Assembly (NCBI GenBank): GCA_014706295.1
Contig: JACSVZ010000016.1
Coordinates: 8,909,168 to 8,973,167 of the forward strand
Reading direction: 5' to 3'
DNA from: Lycocorax pyrrhopterus obiensis
Taxonomy: Eukaryota > Chordata > Aves > Passeriformes > Paradisaeidae
DNA: 64,000 nt
The notes below the pieces were generated by a model. That model had not been told where the DNA came from. It worked only from the letters and a program-made list of their open reading frames with translations, and ran no database searches. The stretch's first letter is position 1. Each line of letters starts with the position of its first letter. Of this stretch, positions 61,186 through 64,000 are shown piece after piece. A program made the translations under genes and the position numbers.

Positions 61186-62300
61186 AGCAAAATTTGAAGA
61201 GATCGTTTCACAGTAGTCAGCAAGTGATCTGTGCCAAAGTGCCACTTCTCCTTGATTCTCTCTCCTACAGACCTGTTTTTGTGATGCATCTCCTTATGTT
61301 AGAACAAATTAATTCGTGAAATACTAGTTCTTAAAGAACTAGAGAAGTCCTCCAGTAATGCTGCTCCCACAATCTCCTTCTACCACTCAACTGCTTTGTT
61401 ACGACAATTGTCTTAGCACTTTCTTCAAAACGGGGTGTTTGTTTAATGGAGAATCCTGTGCTCAGTACCTTAAGCATTCCCTCCTAAGGGTCTAGAAAGA
61501 CACAGGGTTGTTTGACAGCAGTCTCAGTAAGAATATAAAAATGCTGAAACTCATTAAGGAGCACCCAGAGATAGATACAGACTTTTTAAATTCTAGACTC
61601 AGGTCTCTGAGAGTGGCAGGAGGAAGAAAAACTTTTTAAAAAAAGATTAAAAATTACCTCCAAACTTCCCTAACATTCAGTATTGAACCAGAAGCTGCTT
61701 TCAGCTGGGCAGCATGCACATTTATAGAAGAGCAATTCAAAGGGGTTTTTGCATAAAGAAAGACACTCAAAAGCCATCTTCAAGCAACACTGACTGTGGC
61801 CTTACCAATTTCTAAGAGTTTTTATTGTTCTCAATCACTGTTTCATTTACAGAGTGAGTAAGCACCCAACAGTGCTGGAGAAAAAACTTGGGGTTTGAGA
61901 GCAGAGACAATGCTGTGTTCCAATCGTGTTTGTGCTCCTGCTACAAAGCTGCCCTCTGAAAGCCAACAGCACAGGTGCCAGGGAGGGAAAAGTGATGAAA
62001 GACCAGCATGCAAATCCCAACCTGTTACAATACCAGCACTGCTGCAGGTTACTACACAGCTACACCAGCCCCGTTCCCAGCAGTGCATCTTCCTAACTCC
62101 TTCAAACCACCACCAACTGCTTTCCTACCCCAAATCAATCACTGACAGTTGTTTTCCTAGCAAGAACAGAATACTGTCTCTTTCTGGTAGTTAAACTAAA
62201 TCAAAAATATTTATATTGTTAATGACCTTGTTCCCAAAACAGCACAAGGAATCTGGTTTAATCACAGTGCAATGGAAGCTCAAGGACACAGCTGATAGTT

Positions 62301-62306
62301 TTTATT
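62301..62306 (-). terminator. Candidate poly(A) signal downstream of the orphan exon
   Basis: The minus strand reads TTTAATAAAAACTATC, 1.3 kb beyond the stop codon of the exon at 63602-63820. A second AATAAA lies at 61821-61826. Either could end that transcript. Confidence 0.3.
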
Positions 62307-63601
62307 AAATTTCTGCTAAAACTAAAACATGTTTTGACCAATATTTAAGTTTCATAAGCAAAAACCAACAAAAGCTAATACTGTACTTTAAGCAGCTACT
62401 GATGGTCACCAAACACCAGCACTGAAATGTGCCAGTGACTCCAGAGCTCCTGTTAGCCTGTAGTAAATACATTACTTTCATCTTGCATTTAGGGTCTTGT
62501 GCACAGCTTATCATCCCTCAGCACTCCCAGCTGCAGCTGGGAAACACTCATCTTGCCTTAGCTATTTGTCTGCTGAGGGACACACTGCAACAATTCCCAA
62601 CATTGTCTTGGAGCCAGAGTCAGACAAGATGCCAACAGGGACACAGAGTTAATCATCCTTTCTAGATAAGTTCTGAGAAAGCTTCACAGATGGCAAGTGT
62701 CCTGCTGAAAAATCCAATTGGGAAAATTAACTCTTTGTCTCCTGCAGTACTCTTGTTTCCTTTTTCATCTTCAAAACTTTAAAAGAAAATCCTAGAATTT
62801 TGTTGGCATTCACAGATCTACTATGAAATTTTTTGTATCCTCTGAAAAAATAAAACCATTACTTTTCATTCTAGGAAATATAATTTAAAATAGAAAGAAC
62901 TACAACGAGTAGTTCTAACAAGAGAATAATCTACAACATTCTCAGAGAATGTTTGTGCACCAATGTTTTCCTCACTACCAAACTTGTAAACACATTCCTT
63001 TGACTGGTTATTATGAAATACTTGACAGCCTTAGCTGCATTAAGATGTAATAAAAAATACTTTAGCCCTGCTCTTAGTGCACACAGCGGCTCTTGTGCTC
63101 CTTGTACTCTGTACTTTGCTGCCAGTAGCATAATCAGCTACGCAGTATTAACACCTACACCCCACTTGTAATGAACAAACAGGGGAGCACTGTTTGACAA
63201 CATGTTAAACTGTAAGTGAAAGCTTTGATGTACTGTAGGAGGTATCCCAGATTAGAGGTAATACAGTGGAATGGTTTCTGAAAGTTTAAAGATTAAAGTA
63301 ATTTCTCACAGTAAGGCAGGTGACACAAATTCAGCCACGAGTCCACAGACTCACTTGGAAATTACACATACCAAAGGTGGGTGGTGGCCTCTGCTCTCCT
63401 TGCACAGGTCTGTGTCTGACATCAGAACTTGCCCAGATAAAGATGCAGCTCCATCCTTGGCTCTTATCAGCAGTCTAAGCATGCAGACTGCTTAACCTTT
63501 GGCATTAGAACTTGAGTTTAAAAGCTGGCACTATCTGCCACAGGCAAGCCTCTGCAAGCCTGTACCATGAAACTGTGCAGGGTAAACTCTGATATGGACT
63601 C

Positions 63602-63820
63602 TTAAAATTCACTATTTCCTCTTCTTTTCTTCAGGAAGCCCACCAAAGCAAACTGAACACAACCACGAACAATCACACCTAAGCGTGGAATAAAAAGGAA
63701 GCTGCCCAGTCCCATCCAAAAGCTGTTATCCAACATGTACTGCACGAAGCCATCTCCATGGGAAGGGATGATACGTTGGATGATACCAACTAGACAGCTG
63801 ATCTGTTTGCACTTTTTGAC
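63602..63820 (-). CDS. Unrecognised terminal coding exon of a putative membrane protein
   Basis: I do not recognise this gene. On the minus strand a pyrimidine-rich acceptor (TTATTTTTAG at 63830-63821) is followed by 72 codons and a TAA at 63602-63604. The segment begins VKKCKQISCLVGIIQRIIPS. It then has SFWMGLGSFLFIP, a hydrophobic stretch (about residues 33-61 of the exon, interrupted by single Arg residues) and a basic FLKKRR before the end. That pattern suggests one or two membrane spans with a short cytosolic basic tail. The start frame after the acceptor is assumed from the absence of stops. It is on the same strand as WDFY1, so it is either nested in WDFY1 intron 1 or the last exon of an upstream neighbour. 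It does not match WDFY1, MRPL44 or SERPINE2 C-termini as I recall them. Confidence 0.55.
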   Translation of the reverse strand, partial: VKKCKQISCLVGIIQRIIPSHGDGFVQYMLDNSFWMGLGSFLFIPRLGVIVRGCVQFALVGFLKKRRGNSEF

Positions 63821-64000
63821 CTAAAAATAAATGCCAGAAAACCCAGTTCAGATAACACCCAGTTCAGCACTCATACCCTCCTGTTTCTCACAAGGTCAAG
63901 CTTTTCAAACAAAAATTCATGCACGCTTAGTATTAAAAGTTTTATAGTATAACAGTAAAATTATCCCGGCACCAAGCTACACCTCAAGGAATGCACTTTC
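63821..64000 (-). other. Intronic flank upstream of the orphan exon
   Basis: This is the sequence between the putative acceptor and the window end. It has no further exon evident; upstream exons of the orphan gene would lie outside the window. Confidence 0.4.

Larger units (their letters stand above)
58911..63601 (-). other. Probable WDFY1 intron 1 / 3' flank of an upstream exon
   Basis: No CpG island and no match to the expected GC-rich WDFY1 first exon. The region is AT-rich and contains a strong bulged hairpin (61144-61185) and minus-strand AATAAA signals at 61821-61826 and 62301-62306. Those signals could serve the orphan terminal exon at 63602-63820, making 62.3-63.6 kb its 3'UTR. Either this is WDFY1 intron 1 with a nested gene, or WDFY1 exon 1 uses sequence I fail to recognise. 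Confidence 0.5.

Noticed and set aside
1..64000. CRISPR arrays, insertion sequences, operons or viral genes
   Set aside because: No regularly spaced repeats, transposase-like frames, bacterial gene spacing or virus-like proteins were seen; the genes have vertebrate intron-exon structure.

Overview
This is a window of vertebrate nuclear DNA. It shows multi-exon genes with GT/AG introns, a CpG-island promoter, and no operons or bacterial signals. Introns are compact and there is almost no recognisable interspersed repeat. That fits a bird best; this is inference, since other sauropsids were not excluded. All three coding units I can support lie on the minus strand, so read them from high to low coordinates.

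Region by region. (1) 1-15.3 kb holds no coding exon I can defend and appears to be 3' flank of the first gene. (2) 15.3-34.3 kb is AP1S3, the sigma-1C small subunit of the AP-1 clathrin adaptor. It has five coding exons: 34314-34316 (the initiator ATG alone), 20845-21023, 19533-19641, 18448-18585 and 17485-17520. Joined, they give exactly 154 codons plus a stop. (3) About 34.1-34.67 kb is a CpG island covering AP1S3 exon 1. Long hairpin-forming inverted repeats lie on both sides of it. (4) 34.7-41.4 kb is intergenic. (5) 41.4-58.9 kb is WDFY1, a WD-repeat and FYVE-domain endosomal protein. Coding exons 2-12 are all present, with consistent splice phases, and a 3'UTR of about 2.8 kb is predicted. 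The GC-rich first coding exon is not in the window. (6) 58.9-64 kb is probably WDFY1 intron 1 and/or upstream flank. It contains a separate, unrecognised terminal coding exon (63602-63820) with a hydrophobic C-terminal segment.

How the genes relate. Both identified proteins act on endosomal membranes: AP-1 sigma in trans-Golgi/endosome sorting and WDFY1 through PI3P binding. Both have been linked in the literature to Toll-like receptor 3 trafficking or signalling. They are codirectional neighbours, as I recall them being in human chromosome 2q36. There is no sign that they are co-transcribed: AP1S3 has its own CpG-island promoter and WDFY1 has its own poly(A) signals.

Candidates for something undescribed are the orphan exon at 63.6 kb, the perfect hairpins at 33301-33355 and 34862-34901 flanking the AP1S3 promoter, and the bulged hairpin at 61144-61185. 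No mobile genetic system, CRISPR array or virus-like gene was seen.
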